Source: Azospirillum sp.
GTDB taxonomy: Bacteria > Pseudomonadota > Alphaproteobacteria > Azospirillales > Azospirillaceae
NCBI GenBank assembly: GCA_016124535.1
Contig: WGNK01000034.1
Location: forward strand, 1-50,848
Direction: 5' to 3'
DNA: 50,848 nucleotides
Below, in pieces: positions 18,019-26,497 of the stretch; positions within the stretch are counted from its first letter, which is position 1; each line of letters opens with the position of its first letter. Below the pieces are notes generated by a model, which made no database searches, had not been told where the DNA came from, and saw nothing but the letters and a program-made list of their open reading frames with translations. Position numbers and translations under genes: made by a program.

Positions 18019-18879
18019 TCAACGGACAGCGGCCGGGCCTGCCGCCAGCTGGACCGGCGCGGGCGAGGCGTCGCCGGTGCCGAACGCAACCTTGGCCTTC
18101 GCGACCCATTCGGCGAACTTTTCCTTCGACACGATCTCCACCGCGATCGGCATGAAGCCGTGGTTGGTGCCGCAAAGCTCCGAGCACTGGCCGTAATAGA
18201 CGCCCTCGTGGTCGACCCGGAACCACAGCTCGTTCAGTCGGCCGGGCACCGCGTCCTTCTTGACCCCAAAGGCCGGTACCGCCCAGGAATGCAACACATC
18301 GCCGGCGGTGATCTGCACGCGGATGTTGGTATCGACCGGCAGGACGACCCGATTATCGACGTCCAGCAGACGATGCTGGCCGGGCTTCAGGTCGCTGTCC
18401 GGAATGATGTAGCTGCTGAACGAGAAGCCGCCGTTGTCGGGATATTCGTAATCCCAATACCACTGACGCCCGGTCGCCTTGATCGTCAACTCGGCGTTCT
18501 CGATCCGCTCCTCGAAATAGAGCAGCTTGAACGACGGCACCGCAATAATCACCAAAACGATCACCGGCACGACGGTCCAGATCACCTCGATCAAGGTGTT
18601 ATGGGCGTTGCGCGACGGCGTCGGATTGGCCTTGGCGTTGAACCGCACCATCACGAACGCCAGCAGCGCCATCACGAACACCGTGATCACGGTGATGATT
18701 ACCAACAGCAAATTGTGGAACGAATCGATGTGAGCCTTGATCGAGGTCGCGGCCTCCTGCAGCCCAAGCTGCCAGGGATGGGCCATGCCGACCCAGCCCT
18801 CCGCATGAGCCAAACCGGCAAACCCAACCAGAATAACCAATATTGTCGCCGCAACGGCGCCTATCTTTCTCGTCATCAT
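18019..18879 (-). CDS. ctaC: cytochrome c oxidase subunit II
   Basis: 286 residues with a signal peptide (to about residue 26, GLAHA), two membrane helices and a periplasmic cupredoxin domain. The CuA motif is intact: CSELCGTNHGFMPI. It accepts electrons from cytochrome c. It is the first gene of the cox cluster; the 523 bases up to divergent tldD should contain its promoter. Confidence 0.98.
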   Translation of the reverse strand: MMTRKIGAVAATILVILVGFAGLAHAEGWVGMAHPWQLGLQEAATSIKAHIDSFHNLLLVIITVITVFVMALLAFVMVRFNAKANPTPSRNAHNTLIEVIWTVVPVIVLVIIAVPSFKLLYFEERIENAELTIKATGRQWYWDYEYPDNGGFSFSSYIIPDSDLKPGQHRLLDVDNRVVLPVDTNIRVQITAGDVLHSWAVPAFGVKKDAVPGRLNELWFRVDHEGVYYGQCSELCGTNHGFMPIAVEIVSKEKFAEWVAKAKVAFGTGDASPAPVQLAAGPAAVR

Positions 18880-19401
18880 CCGAACTGCTCTTTGGTTGCC
18901 GGGGCCGCTGCCCCTGGTTTCACCGAGGAGATCTGAGCCAATACTTTTCTATCGATGGGTTCTTCCGTCGGACTTCCGTGTCCGATACCGGCGTCCGCTC
19001 CACCGACATTGCGTGTCGGCCGCGACCATTGCCATAGGCGGCGCCCATTCACAAGCGTTTCATGTCAGGACAATGTCCTAGCCGCCCACCGTCAAGACGA
19101 ACTCACATCGAACTGCGGCAAAATGGCTCACCTTCGGCCGCTGCGCATCGGCAACGTATGGGGTTGCGTCATTGTGCCGCAGGTGACGCCGGGATTTCAA
19201 GTCCCCAAGACGCAGGGCTCTCCGGCGCTTCGAAATCCGGCCGCCGCCAAGCGCCGTCTGAACCGAATCGCGGTCCGGCCATTGCCGTCCGGCGCGGGGC
19301 ATGGCACATCAGGGGGGGTGAACCGCCGCGTCGCCTTGCCGCAGCGGGCGGATCGCACCACTTTGGAGTTATTCCAAGCCGCAACCTTCGGGACCAGCCC
19401 C
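18880..19401. promoter_or_regulatory. divergent ctaC/tldD control region
   Basis: No gene was recognised in 522 bases. The perfect palindrome AGGACA-A-TGTCCT at 19067-19079 is the only strong symmetry and may be a regulator site. No clear FNR-type box (TTGAT-N4-ATCAA) was seen here. Open frames crossing this stretch have no ribosome sites. Confidence 0.35.
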
Positions 19402-20838
19402 ATGAGCACGCTCGCGATCACCGACGATCTTTTCTTCACCCAGGCGGGGCTCGACCGCCCGCGTATCGAGGGGATCGTCGGCGATGCGCTTGGCGGTGCC
19501 GACGATGGCGAACTCTATCTGGAATATGCCCAGTCGGAGAGCCTGAGCTGGGACGACGGCCGCCTGCGCAATGCCGCCTTCGACACCATGCAGGGCTTCG
19601 GGCTGCGCGCGGTCGCCGGCGAATCGATCGGCTACGCCCATGCGTCGTCGCTGGCCGAAGACGCGATCCGACGGGCCGCGACCACGGTCAAGGCGGTGCG
19701 CGGCGGTCGTGGCGGCACCCTCGCCGAGCCGCCGCGTGGCACCAACCGGCAGCTCTACAGCCCCGACAATCCACTGGCGCCGGTGCCGTTCGAGACCAAG
19801 GTCAAGCTGCTGGCCGACCTTGATGCCTATGTCCGGGCCAAAGACCCGCGGGTGCGCCAGGTCAGCGCCTCGCTCAGCGGCGAGTGGCAGGCGGTGCAGA
19901 TCTTGCGCGCCGACGGCGCCCGCAGCGCCGACATCCGGCCGCTGGTGCGGATCAGCGTTTCGGTGGTGGTGGGCGACGGCGACCGCATGGAGCACGGCTC
20001 CCACGGTGCCGGCGGCCGGGTCGCCTACGACCACTATCTGGAGGACGCGACCTGGCAGGGCGTCGCCGACGAGGCGTTGCGCCAGGCCCTGGTCAATCTC
20101 GGCTCGGTGCCGGCGCCGGCCGGCGAGATGACCGTGGTGCTCGGCCCCGGCTGGCCCGGTATCCTGCTCCACGAGGCGATCGGTCACGGGCTGGAGGGCG
20201 ATTTCAACCGCAAGAAGACCTCGGCCTTCTCCGGCCTGCTCGGCCAACGCATCGCGTCGCCCGGCGTGACCGTGGTCGATGACGGCACCATCGACCGCCG
20301 CCGCGGCTCGATCACCATCGACGACGAAGGCACGCCGTCGCAATGTACCACCCTGATCGAGGACGGCATTCTGGTTGGCTATATGCAAGACCGCATGAAT
20401 GCCCGTCTGATGGGGATGAAGCCGACCGGCAACGGCCGCCGCCAGAGTTTCTCCCACCACCCGATGCCGCGGATGACCAACACCGTGATGCGGTCGGGCG
20501 CCCATGCGCCGGAGGAAATCCTGCGCTCGGTCAAGCGCGGCCTCTACGCTGTGAACTTCGGGGGCGGCCAGGTCGATATTACCTCGGGCAAATTCGTGTT
20601 CTCGGCGTCGGAGGCCTATCTGATCGAGGACGGCAAGATCGGCCCCGCGGTCAAGGGCGCCACCCTGATCGGCAACGGCCCGGACGCCCTGACCCGAGTC
20701 TCGATGGTCGGCAACGACAGCCGGCTCGATCCCGGCATCGGCGTCTGCGGCAAGGAAGGTCAGGGCGTGCCGGTCGGGGTCGGTCAGCCGACGCTGCGTC
20801 TGGACGGGCTGACCGTCGGCGGCACCGCCACGCCCTGA
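19402..20838 (+). CDS. tldD: TldD metalloprotease subunit
   Basis: 478 residues from the ATG at 19402, the start matching family length (about 480). The HExxxH zinc motif is in LLHEAIGHGLEGD, with the GGGQVDITSGKF and GVCGKEGQGVPVG signatures near the C-terminus. TldD works with TldE/PmbA, which is not in this window, to degrade unfolded peptides and mature modified peptides. tldD divergent from the cox operon is a common alphaproteobacterial arrangement. Confidence 0.96.
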   Translation: MSTLAITDDLFFTQAGLDRPRIEGIVGDALGGADDGELYLEYAQSESLSWDDGRLRNAAFDTMQGFGLRAVAGESIGYAHASSLAEDAIRRAATTVKAVRGGRGGTLAEPPRGTNRQLYSPDNPLAPVPFETKVKLLADLDAYVRAKDPRVRQVSASLSGEWQAVQILRADGARSADIRPLVRISVSVVVGDGDRMEHGSHGAGGRVAYDHYLEDATWQGVADEALRQALVNLGSVPAPAGEMTVVLGPGWPGILLHEAIGHGLEGDFNRKKTSAFSGLLGQRIASPGVTVVDDGTIDRRRGSITIDDEGTPSQCTTLIEDGILVGYMQDRMNARLMGMKPTGNGRRQSFSHHPMPRMTNTVMRSGAHAPEEILRSVKRGLYAVNFGGGQVDITSGKFVFSASEAYLIEDGKIGPAVKGATLIGNGPDALTRVSMVGNDSRLDPGIGVCGKEGQGVPVGVGQPTLRLDGLTVGGTATP

Positions 20839-20871
20839 CCGTCGGCGGCCGGACACCCGATCTCGAGGCGA

Positions 20872-20910
20872 CCCCGGCCGGAGCCGGCCGGGGCCAGCTA
20901 GGGCCAGCTA
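20872..20910 (+). terminator. GC-rich hairpin and tandem 10 bp repeat after tldD
   Basis: ccccggcc (20872-20879) pairs with ggccgggg (20886-20893). The unit gggccagcta then occurs twice in tandem (about 20891-20910). Probable tldD terminator; the tandem repeat has no known role. Confidence 0.4.
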
Positions 20911-20986
20911 GGGTTTGACGCGGGCCGGCGGGATCGTCGATAAAGCCGCGGTAGATTCACCTCAGCGATAGAGAGAGACCGGCGCC

Positions 20987-22090
20987 GTGGTTGCCGTCAC
21001 CGACGAGTACGATTCCTCCCGCTCCTCCCCGTCGGCCGCCGTGATCGGCTGGCTTTTGCTGTGCGCGGGGATGGTATTTGCGATGGCGGTGATCGGCGCG
21101 ATCACCCGTCTGACCGAATCCGGCCTGTCGATGGTCGAATGGAAGCCATTGATCGGCATCCTGCCGCCGCTGTCGGAGGCTGAATGGCAGCGGGTGTTCG
21201 GGCTCTACCAGCAGAGCCCGGAATATCGGCTGCACAACGCCGGCATGACGCTGGAGGCGTTTCGCGGCATCTTCTGGTGGGAGTGGTTCCACCGTCTGTG
21301 GGGGCAGATGATCGGCTTCGTATTCGCCCTGCCCTTGCTGTGGTTCGCGCTCCAGGGCCAGATCTCGCGCCGCCTGATGCCGCGATTGATCGGGCTGTTC
21401 GTGCTCGGCGGGCTTCAGGGCGCGGTCGGGTGGTTCATGGTGATGAGCGGGTTGGTCGAGCGGCCTTCGGTCAGCCATTACCGCCTGGCCATGCACCTGG
21501 TAATGGCAATCCTGATCTTTGGCGTGCTGCTGTGGACCGCCCTCGACCTGATCGCCGAGCGGCTCGGCACGGTACGTGCCGGATCGCCGCGGGGGCTGAG
21601 CCTGCACGCCGGCGTGGCGCTGGCTTTGGCCTTGACCACGGTGGTATGGGGCGCCTTTGTGGCCGGTCTCGACGCCGGTCAGGTCTACAATACATTTCCG
21701 TTGATGAACGGGCGCCTGCTGCCCGAAGAGGCCTGGACCATCGTGCCGGCTTGGCTGAACGTGTTCGAGAATACCGCGCTGGTTCAATTCCTCCACCGCT
21801 GGCTGGCGATCACCACCCTGGTGGTTGTCCAATTACTGTGGCTGCGCGCCGGCGGTGCCGGGCTGGTGCGGCGCAACTGGCTGGCGGTCGACCTCCTGGC
21901 GGCGATGTCGGTGCTTCAGGTCGGGTTGGGGGTCGCCACCCTGCTCAAGGCGGTGCCGGTGGCGCTGGCCGCCGGGCATCAGGCCGGTGCTCTGACCCTG
22001 ATCGGGCTGCTGGTATGGACGCTGCACGAGATGCAGGAACGGCCTTCGAGCGGCGGTCTGCCGGTACTGACCAAGGGAGCCGCATCATGA
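20987..22090 (+). CDS. ctaA: haem A synthase (COX15/CtaA)
   Basis: 367 residues with a GTG start. Eight membrane helices in two four-helix bundles. Conserved histidines lie in WEWFHRLWGQ, SHYRLAMHLV, FLHRWLAI and AGHQAGAL; the IGAITRLTESGLSMVEWKP segment is the type-2 CtaA signature. It oxidises haem o to haem a for the oxidase encoded nearby. Its stop overlaps the next start (ATGA). Confidence 0.96.
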   Translation: MVAVTDEYDSSRSSPSAAVIGWLLLCAGMVFAMAVIGAITRLTESGLSMVEWKPLIGILPPLSEAEWQRVFGLYQQSPEYRLHNAGMTLEAFRGIFWWEWFHRLWGQMIGFVFALPLLWFALQGQISRRLMPRLIGLFVLGGLQGAVGWFMVMSGLVERPSVSHYRLAMHLVMAILIFGVLLWTALDLIAERLGTVRAGSPRGLSLHAGVALALALTTVVWGAFVAGLDAGQVYNTFPLMNGRLLPEEAWTIVPAWLNVFENTALVQFLHRWLAITTLVVVQLLWLRAGGAGLVRRNWLAVDLLAAMSVLQVGLGVATLLKAVPVALAAGHQAGALTLIGLLVWTLHEMQERPSSGGLPVLTKGAAS

Positions 22091-22551
22091 GCTTCTTCAA
22101 GAACCTCAAGAACATGGTGACAGGCGGCGGTGCCGAACTGACCGTCAGCATCGAAGAGCCGGCACTAGAACAGCCGTTTTCGGTCCATGTCGAGGCGAAG
22201 ATCGGTGATGCCGACTGCAAAGTAAAGCAGGTCTATCTGCGCCTTTGGGGCGAGGAACGGGTCGAGGTCCCCAATGTCGAGGTCGCCCGGCGCAACGGCA
22301 ACGAGCTTGTGGTGACCCGCGAAGCAGTGCGGGCGGCCACCACCACCGTCGATCTGACGATCGAACTCGCACCCGCCGGCACGCTCCAGGCGAACCAGAC
22401 TTACAGCTGGGATACCGAAGTGCAGGTACCGGCGGACGCGCTGCCGACCTATTACGGCCGCCTGGCTTGCCACGAATGGCGGATCCAGGCCGGCCTCGAC
22501 ATGCGGGGCAACGATCCCGATTCCGGCTGGTTGACGATCGAACTCTACTGA
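22087..22551 (+). CDS. unknown protein, possibly arrestin/Spo0M-like beta-sandwich
   Basis: 154 residues, starting inside the ctaA stop (ATGA), so translation is probably coupled. No signal peptide or membrane helix. The alternating beta pattern (ELTVSIEEPAL, CKVKQVYLRLWGEE, STWD-like SWDTEVQVPADALPTYYG) resembles the Spo0M/arrestin-like fold, but I cannot assign a family with certainty. A role beside haem A synthesis would be inferred from coupling only. Confidence 0.6.
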   Translation: MSFFKNLKNMVTGGGAELTVSIEEPALEQPFSVHVEAKIGDADCKVKQVYLRLWGEERVEVPNVEVARRNGNELVVTREAVRAATTTVDLTIELAPAGTLQANQTYSWDTEVQVPADALPTYYGRLACHEWRIQAGLDMRGNDPDSGWLTIELY

Positions 22552-22687
22552 AGCGGAGCGACTGGCCGGTCAGGCGATCCAAAACCGGTCTTCCGACGTA
22601 GAATATCTCATCAATAACCGTCGGAATCGCCCGCAGCCCGGCGGCATGACTGCAGTGCGGCCCCGTCAACCGCTGGGAGAGCCTACC

Positions 22688-23164
22688 GTGGCAGCCAAGG
22701 ACGACGCCGGTCCGGACGCCGAACGCGAAGATGCCGAAGCCGAGGGCACCGCCGATCCGGCCCATGACGAGCTGATGAAACGGCTGAGCGTCGAAGGCGA
22801 CGCCCTGATCAATCCGCAATTCCCGTTCGGCGGCGCCCTGATACGGATCGACCGCGACCTCTTCGAGCCGTCGCGCCTGACCATCTCCACCTTCGCGGTC
22901 AAGCCCTATGACGGCCAGCTGATCGCGGGACAGATGTTCCAGGGCGCGATCCTGCTGCCGTCTGCCGATGAGCCGTTCGAGTTTGCCGTCGCCGGGGCGA
23001 TCAAGACCGTCGATGATCAGTTCGGCCTGCGCGCGCTGTTCCAGTCGCCCCAGCCCCACGCCCAGGCCCGATTTGCCCAGCACCTGATGGCGGTCCGCCG
23101 GCTCGAGGAAAAGTCCGTGCGTCCGCCGCCGCCGCCGCCGTCCAAGAAGCGCCGCCGCGCCTGA
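22688..23164 (+). CDS. unknown cytoplasmic protein, possibly degenerate PilZ-like
   Basis: 158 residues from the GTG at 22688, chosen for GGGAGA seven bases upstream; an ATG at 22646 lacks a site. An acidic N-terminal stretch (about 1-30) is followed by one compact beta-rich domain (INPQFPFGGALIRIDRDLF, FEFAVAGAIKTVDDQFGLRALF) and a Pro/Lys/Arg tail. The core is vaguely PilZ-like, but the RxxxR c-di-GMP motif is absent. Function unknown. Confidence 0.55.
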   Translation: MAAKDDAGPDAEREDAEAEGTADPAHDELMKRLSVEGDALINPQFPFGGALIRIDRDLFEPSRLTISTFAVKPYDGQLIAGQMFQGAILLPSADEPFEFAVAGAIKTVDDQFGLRALFQSPQPHAQARFAQHLMAVRRLEEKSVRPPPPPPSKKRRRA

Positions 23165-23409
23165 AAGTCTTCCCGGTCTGCCGGCGGCATGGCTTGACCG
23201 AGCCGTAGCTTCGGGTCAAACTTCATTAGACATGAGTTGGTTCGCGCTGGTGCGATCCGCCGGTTCGGGCGTTTGAAGCCGGGGCCCGGTGCGGCGTCGG
23301 CGGCCGAGCGGCGGTGACCCCGGCAGGAGGCAGGTTTGAGTTTGATGCACCCCTCGTGTTTTTGTGGCGTTCCGGACGCCTGGGGAACGGGTGCAGCGGT
23401 GGCCGGGGC
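23165..23409. other. intergenic region before the permease pair
   Basis: An AGGAGG-like site at about 23325-23330 leads only to frames that do not match the permease, so the start of that gene is uncertain. No other feature seen. Confidence 0.25.
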
Positions 23410-24123
23410 GTGAGCGAGCTGAGCAGCCTGTTCGGTTTCGGGTCCGTTGGCTGGGGCGGTCAGCTGGTGGCGGGTTTGTCGATGACGGTCAGGCTGGCGG
23501 TGGTCGCGTTCGCCACCGGCATGGCCTTGGGCATGGTCGGTGCCTGGGCCAAGCTGTCGCGCTCCCGAGCGCTGCGGGTAACCGCCGACCTCTACACCAC
23601 CTTCGTCCGCGGGGTTCCCGAGATCCTGATCGTGCTCCTGCTGTTTTATGGCGGTGCCTCGGCCCTGCGGCAGCTGATGGAGGCGTTCGGACACACCGGC
23701 CCGGTCGAGATCAATGCCTTCATCGCCGGCTTTCTGGCGCTCGGCTTCGTCAATGGGGCCTATTCGACCGAAGTGTTCCGCGGCGCCATCCTGGCCGTGC
23801 CCAAGGGCCAGATCGAGGCCGCCCACGCGATCGGCATGTCCGGCCCGCTGGTGTTTCGCCGCGTGCTATTCCCCCAGATGATGCGCTACGCCCTGCCCGG
23901 CCTCGGCAATCTGTGGCTGATCATGCTCAAGGATACCGCACTGGTCAGCGTGATCGGGCTCAGCGACCTGTTGCGCGCCGGCTACATCGCCGCCGGATCG
24001 ACCCGCAAACCGTTCACCTTCTACATCGCGGTGGCCGTGCTGTTTCTGGTTCTGACCGTGGTCTCGATGATTGCCTTTTATGTCATCGAGCGCCGGGTCA
24101 GCCGCGGCGTTCGCAGGGGCTGA
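23410..24123 (+). CDS. polar amino acid ABC transporter permease (HisQ/ArtQ type)
   Basis: 237 residues from the GTG at 23410, placed by alignment to the family N-terminus; a GTG at 23314 would add 32 unlikely residues. About five helices. The EAA loop is at about residues 137-157 (EAAHAIGMSGPLVFRRVLFP), where the ATPase docks. TTFVRGVPEILIVLLLFYG is typical of the His/Arg/octopine group. Three bases separate it from the second permease. Confidence 0.9.
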   Translation: MSELSSLFGFGSVGWGGQLVAGLSMTVRLAVVAFATGMALGMVGAWAKLSRSRALRVTADLYTTFVRGVPEILIVLLLFYGGASALRQLMEAFGHTGPVEINAFIAGFLALGFVNGAYSTEVFRGAILAVPKGQIEAAHAIGMSGPLVFRRVLFPQMMRYALPGLGNLWLIMLKDTALVSVIGLSDLLRAGYIAAGSTRKPFTFYIAVAVLFLVLTVVSMIAFYVIERRVSRGVRRG

Positions 24124-24126
24124 GCC

Positions 24127-24861
24127 ATGGATCTGGACTTCCTGTGGTCGATCCTGCCCCGCCTGCTCGATGGCGCCGCGGTTACCGTGGTCATTCTGAC
24201 CCAGGCGGTGATCTATGGCTTTATCCTGGCGGTGCCGATGGCCCTGGCCAGAGCCTCCCACCGGGCAACGCTGTGGATGCCGGCCTACGGCTTCATCTTT
24301 TTCTTCCGCGGCACGCCGCTGCTGGTCCAGATGTTTCTGATTTATTATGGACTGAGTCAATTCGGGGAGATCCGAGCCAGTATAGTGTGGCCGGTGCTGC
24401 GCGAGGCCTATTGGTGCGCGGTGATCGCACTCACCCTCAATACCACCGGCTATACCGCCGAAATTCTCCGCAGCGCCATTCAGGCGGTGCCGCGCGGCGA
24501 GGTCGAGGCGGCCAAGGCACTTGGAATGTCGCGGGCCCTGATCCTGCGCCGGATCATTCTGCCCAAGGCTTTCCGTCAGGCCCTGCCAGCCTATGTCAAC
24601 GAAATCGTCTTCCTGATGAAGGGCAGCGCCGTGGTCTTCACGATCACCGTGGTCGACCTGATGGGGGCAGCCAATCTGATCCGCGCGCGCAGCTTCCGGG
24701 TCTACGAGCCGCTGCTGGCGGCCGCGGCGCTCTATCTGATCCTGACGCTGGTGATCACCCGTTTCTTCGCGGTACTGGAAGATCGTCTCAATCCTGACCG
24801 CCGAGCGCCGGCAGCCGCGGCGCCGCAACTTGCCGGCTCTTCCAACCGCGCACCGGATTAA
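24127..24861 (+). CDS. polar amino acid ABC transporter permease (HisM/ArtM type)
   Basis: 244 residues. The EAA loop is EAAKALGMSRALILRRIILP; FFFRGTPLLVQMFLIYYGLSQ marks the HisM group. It pairs with the preceding HisQ-like gene to form the membrane channel. No substrate-binding protein or ATPase is encoded beside it, so the partner genes must be elsewhere or shared. Its TAA stop lies within the CtrA-like site. Confidence 0.9.
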   Translation: MDLDFLWSILPRLLDGAAVTVVILTQAVIYGFILAVPMALARASHRATLWMPAYGFIFFFRGTPLLVQMFLIYYGLSQFGEIRASIVWPVLREAYWCAVIALTLNTTGYTAEILRSAIQAVPRGEVEAAKALGMSRALILRRIILPKAFRQALPAYVNEIVFLMKGSAVVFTITVVDLMGAANLIRARSFRVYEPLLAAAALYLILTLVITRFFAVLEDRLNPDRRAPAAAAPQLAGSSNRAPD

Positions 24862-24872
24862 CAGTTTATTAA
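24858..24872 (+). promoter_or_regulatory. CtrA-type binding site upstream of flgB
   Basis: TTAA at 24858-24861, seven bases, TTAA at 24869-24872: a perfect TTAA-N7-TTAA, the core of the alphaproteobacterial CtrA box (TTAA-N7-TTAAC). It lies 88 bases before the flgB ATG, and cckA, the kinase that feeds CtrA, ends the same gene run. The site overlaps the stop codon of the preceding gene. Confidence 0.6.
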
Positions 24873-24905
24873 GATTGCCGGCCGAGAGTCTGCCAGACCA
24901 GGGGT

Positions 24906-24923
24906 GCGCCGCCGCGGCGGCGC
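24906..24923. repeat. 18 bp perfect palindrome before flgB
   Basis: gcgccgccgcggcggcgc is fully self-complementary. Located between the CtrA-like site and flgB, it may form a cruciform or mRNA hairpin in the leader, or simply reflect high GC. Confidence 0.35.
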
Positions 24924-24960
24924 GCTGGCGTCTGATCGGTCCCCGCGGGAGAGCGCTACC

Positions 24961-25368
24961 ATGGACCTGAATAATCTCGGCCTGTTCCGGCTTCTGACCA
25001 AAAAGATGGAATATCTCGGCCAGCGTCAGCAGGTCCTGGCCGAGAATGTGGCCAACACCGATACCCCGGGCTACAAGCCCAGGGACCTTCAGGAGTTCAG
25101 CTTCAAGACGGTGCTGGCGGGCAACCGGCGCCTGGCGCCGGTCCAGACCAGTGCCAGTCACCTCACCGGTACCGCGGGCAGCCCCAACGACCAGCGGCCG
25201 GAGCGCGACCGTCGGCCGTTCGAAACCAAACCCGACGGCAATGCGGTGATCGTCGAGGAACAGATGCTCAAGATGAACCGAAATGCCGGCGAGTACTCCA
25301 TGATCACCAATCTCTACCGCAAGCAGATCGGTCTGCTGAAGACCGCGCTCGGCCGCCCCGCCGGCTGA
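24961..25368 (+). CDS. flgB: flagellar basal-body rod protein FlgB
   Basis: 135 residues from the ATG at 24961 (GGGAGAG upstream). The N-terminal rod motif NVANTDTPGYKPRDL and C-terminal heptad helix (EYSMITNLYRKQIGLLKTAL) match FlgB. It forms the proximal rod after export by the flagellar type III apparatus. First gene of flgB-flgC-fliE-fliQ-fliR-flhB. Confidence 0.96.
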   Translation: MDLNNLGLFRLLTKKMEYLGQRQQVLAENVANTDTPGYKPRDLQEFSFKTVLAGNRRLAPVQTSASHLTGTAGSPNDQRPERDRRPFETKPDGNAVIVEEQMLKMNRNAGEYSMITNLYRKQIGLLKTALGRPAG

Positions 25369-25392
25369 TCGACGGTTTAGGAGGAACAGCCG

Positions 25393-25803
25393 ATGGATCT
25401 CACCAAAGCGATGGCGGTTGCCGCGGCCGGCCTGAAGGCGCAGGGCACCCGCATCAAGGTCATTTCGGAAAACATCGCCAACGTCGATTCCACCGCGGAG
25501 GCGCCGGGCGATCTGCCCTACCGGCGCAAGGTCGTGACGTTCAAGAACGAACTCGACCGCAACCTCGGATTGAACCGGGTCCACGTTAACAGCGTCTCCA
25601 CCGATCCCAGCGATTTCCAGCGGCGCTACGATCCCGGCCATCCGAGCGCCGACGCCGACGGCTACGTCCTGATGCCCAACGTCAACCCACTGGTCGAGAT
25701 GATGGACATGCGCGAGGCCCAGCGTACCTACGAGGCCAATGTTACGGTCATCGAAACCACCCGAACCATGATCGGTCGCCTGGTCGACCTGCTGCGCAGC
25801 TGA
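25393..25803 (+). CDS. flgC: flagellar basal-body rod protein FlgC
   Basis: 136 residues, with GGAGGA before the ATG. The rod signatures ISENIANVDSTAEAPG and MPNVNPLVEMMDMREAQRTYEAN are typical. Proximal rod subunit, 24 bases after flgB and probably co-transcribed. Confidence 0.97.
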   Translation: MDLTKAMAVAAAGLKAQGTRIKVISENIANVDSTAEAPGDLPYRRKVVTFKNELDRNLGLNRVHVNSVSTDPSDFQRRYDPGHPSADADGYVLMPNVNPLVEMMDMREAQRTYEANVTVIETTRTMIGRLVDLLRS

Positions 25804-25872
25804 TCTTCAGTCCGATAACCCGCCGAGGCCGTTGACCGCAGGCAAGGCCTCCGACCGCAGGGATGTGACCCG

Positions 25873-26178
25873 ATGGTTTCGAACATCGCCAATGCAGCCG
25901 CCGCCTACGCCAACACCGCTGCCAGAGGCACCGGCGGGATGGCGCCGCGGGAAATTCCGGACGCGTCGTTTTCCTCGATGCTGGAGAAGGCCGCGCGGAC
26001 GGCAATCGACAGCGTCAAGGCGAGCGAGCAGGTTTCCGCCCAGGCCGCGATCGGCAAAGCCGACCTTACCGATGTGGTCGCTGCGGTCAATAATGCCGAC
26101 GTCATGCTGCAGACCGTGACCACGGTGCGCGACCGTATCGTCAGCGCCTATCAGGAAATCCTGCGGATGCCGATCTGA
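25873..26178 (+). CDS. fliE: flagellar hook-basal body protein FliE
   Basis: 101 residues, mostly helical; SFSSMLEKA at the start of the core and VVAAVNNADVMLQTVTTVRDR at the C-terminus are the FliE signatures. It joins the MS ring to the rod. Confidence 0.95.
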   Translation: MVSNIANAAAAYANTAARGTGGMAPREIPDASFSSMLEKAARTAIDSVKASEQVSAQAAIGKADLTDVVAAVNNADVMLQTVTTVRDRIVSAYQEILRMPI

Positions 26179-26218
26179 GGACTGTCCCCTTGCGCCGCGC
26201 TGCCCGGTTGAGCGAACC

Positions 26219-26494
26219 ATGAACGAAGTCGACGCCATCGAAGTCTCGCGCGAGGCGGTGATCGTCATGCTCAAGGTCGCCGGACCGATCATGGCGCTGG
26301 CCCTGATCGTTGGCCTGATCATCTCGCTGCTTCAGGCTCTGACCCAAATTCAGGAGCAGACGCTGACTTTCGTACCGAAAATTCTTCTGGTTTTCGGTGC
26401 GGTGCTGATCCTGATGCCGTTCATGCTGGCGGAAATGACCGTCTTTACCCAACACATCGCCGACCGCATCATCGTGCTTGGCGGCGGCGGGTAA
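26219..26494 (+). CDS. fliQ: flagellar export apparatus protein FliQ
   Basis: 91 residues, two membrane helices with the conserved LISLLQALTQIQEQTLTFVPK segment. Part of the FliPQR export gate. Three bases separate it from fliR. Confidence 0.97.
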   Translation: MNEVDAIEVSREAVIVMLKVAGPIMALALIVGLIISLLQALTQIQEQTLTFVPKILLVFGAVLILMPFMLAEMTVFTQHIADRIIVLGGGG

Positions 26495-26497
26495 GCG

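Noticed and set aside
18955..19401. 149-residue N-terminal extension of TldD
   Set aside because: It lies in the ctaC/tldD promoter region, has no ribosome site and exceeds the family length; the ATG at 19402 fits.
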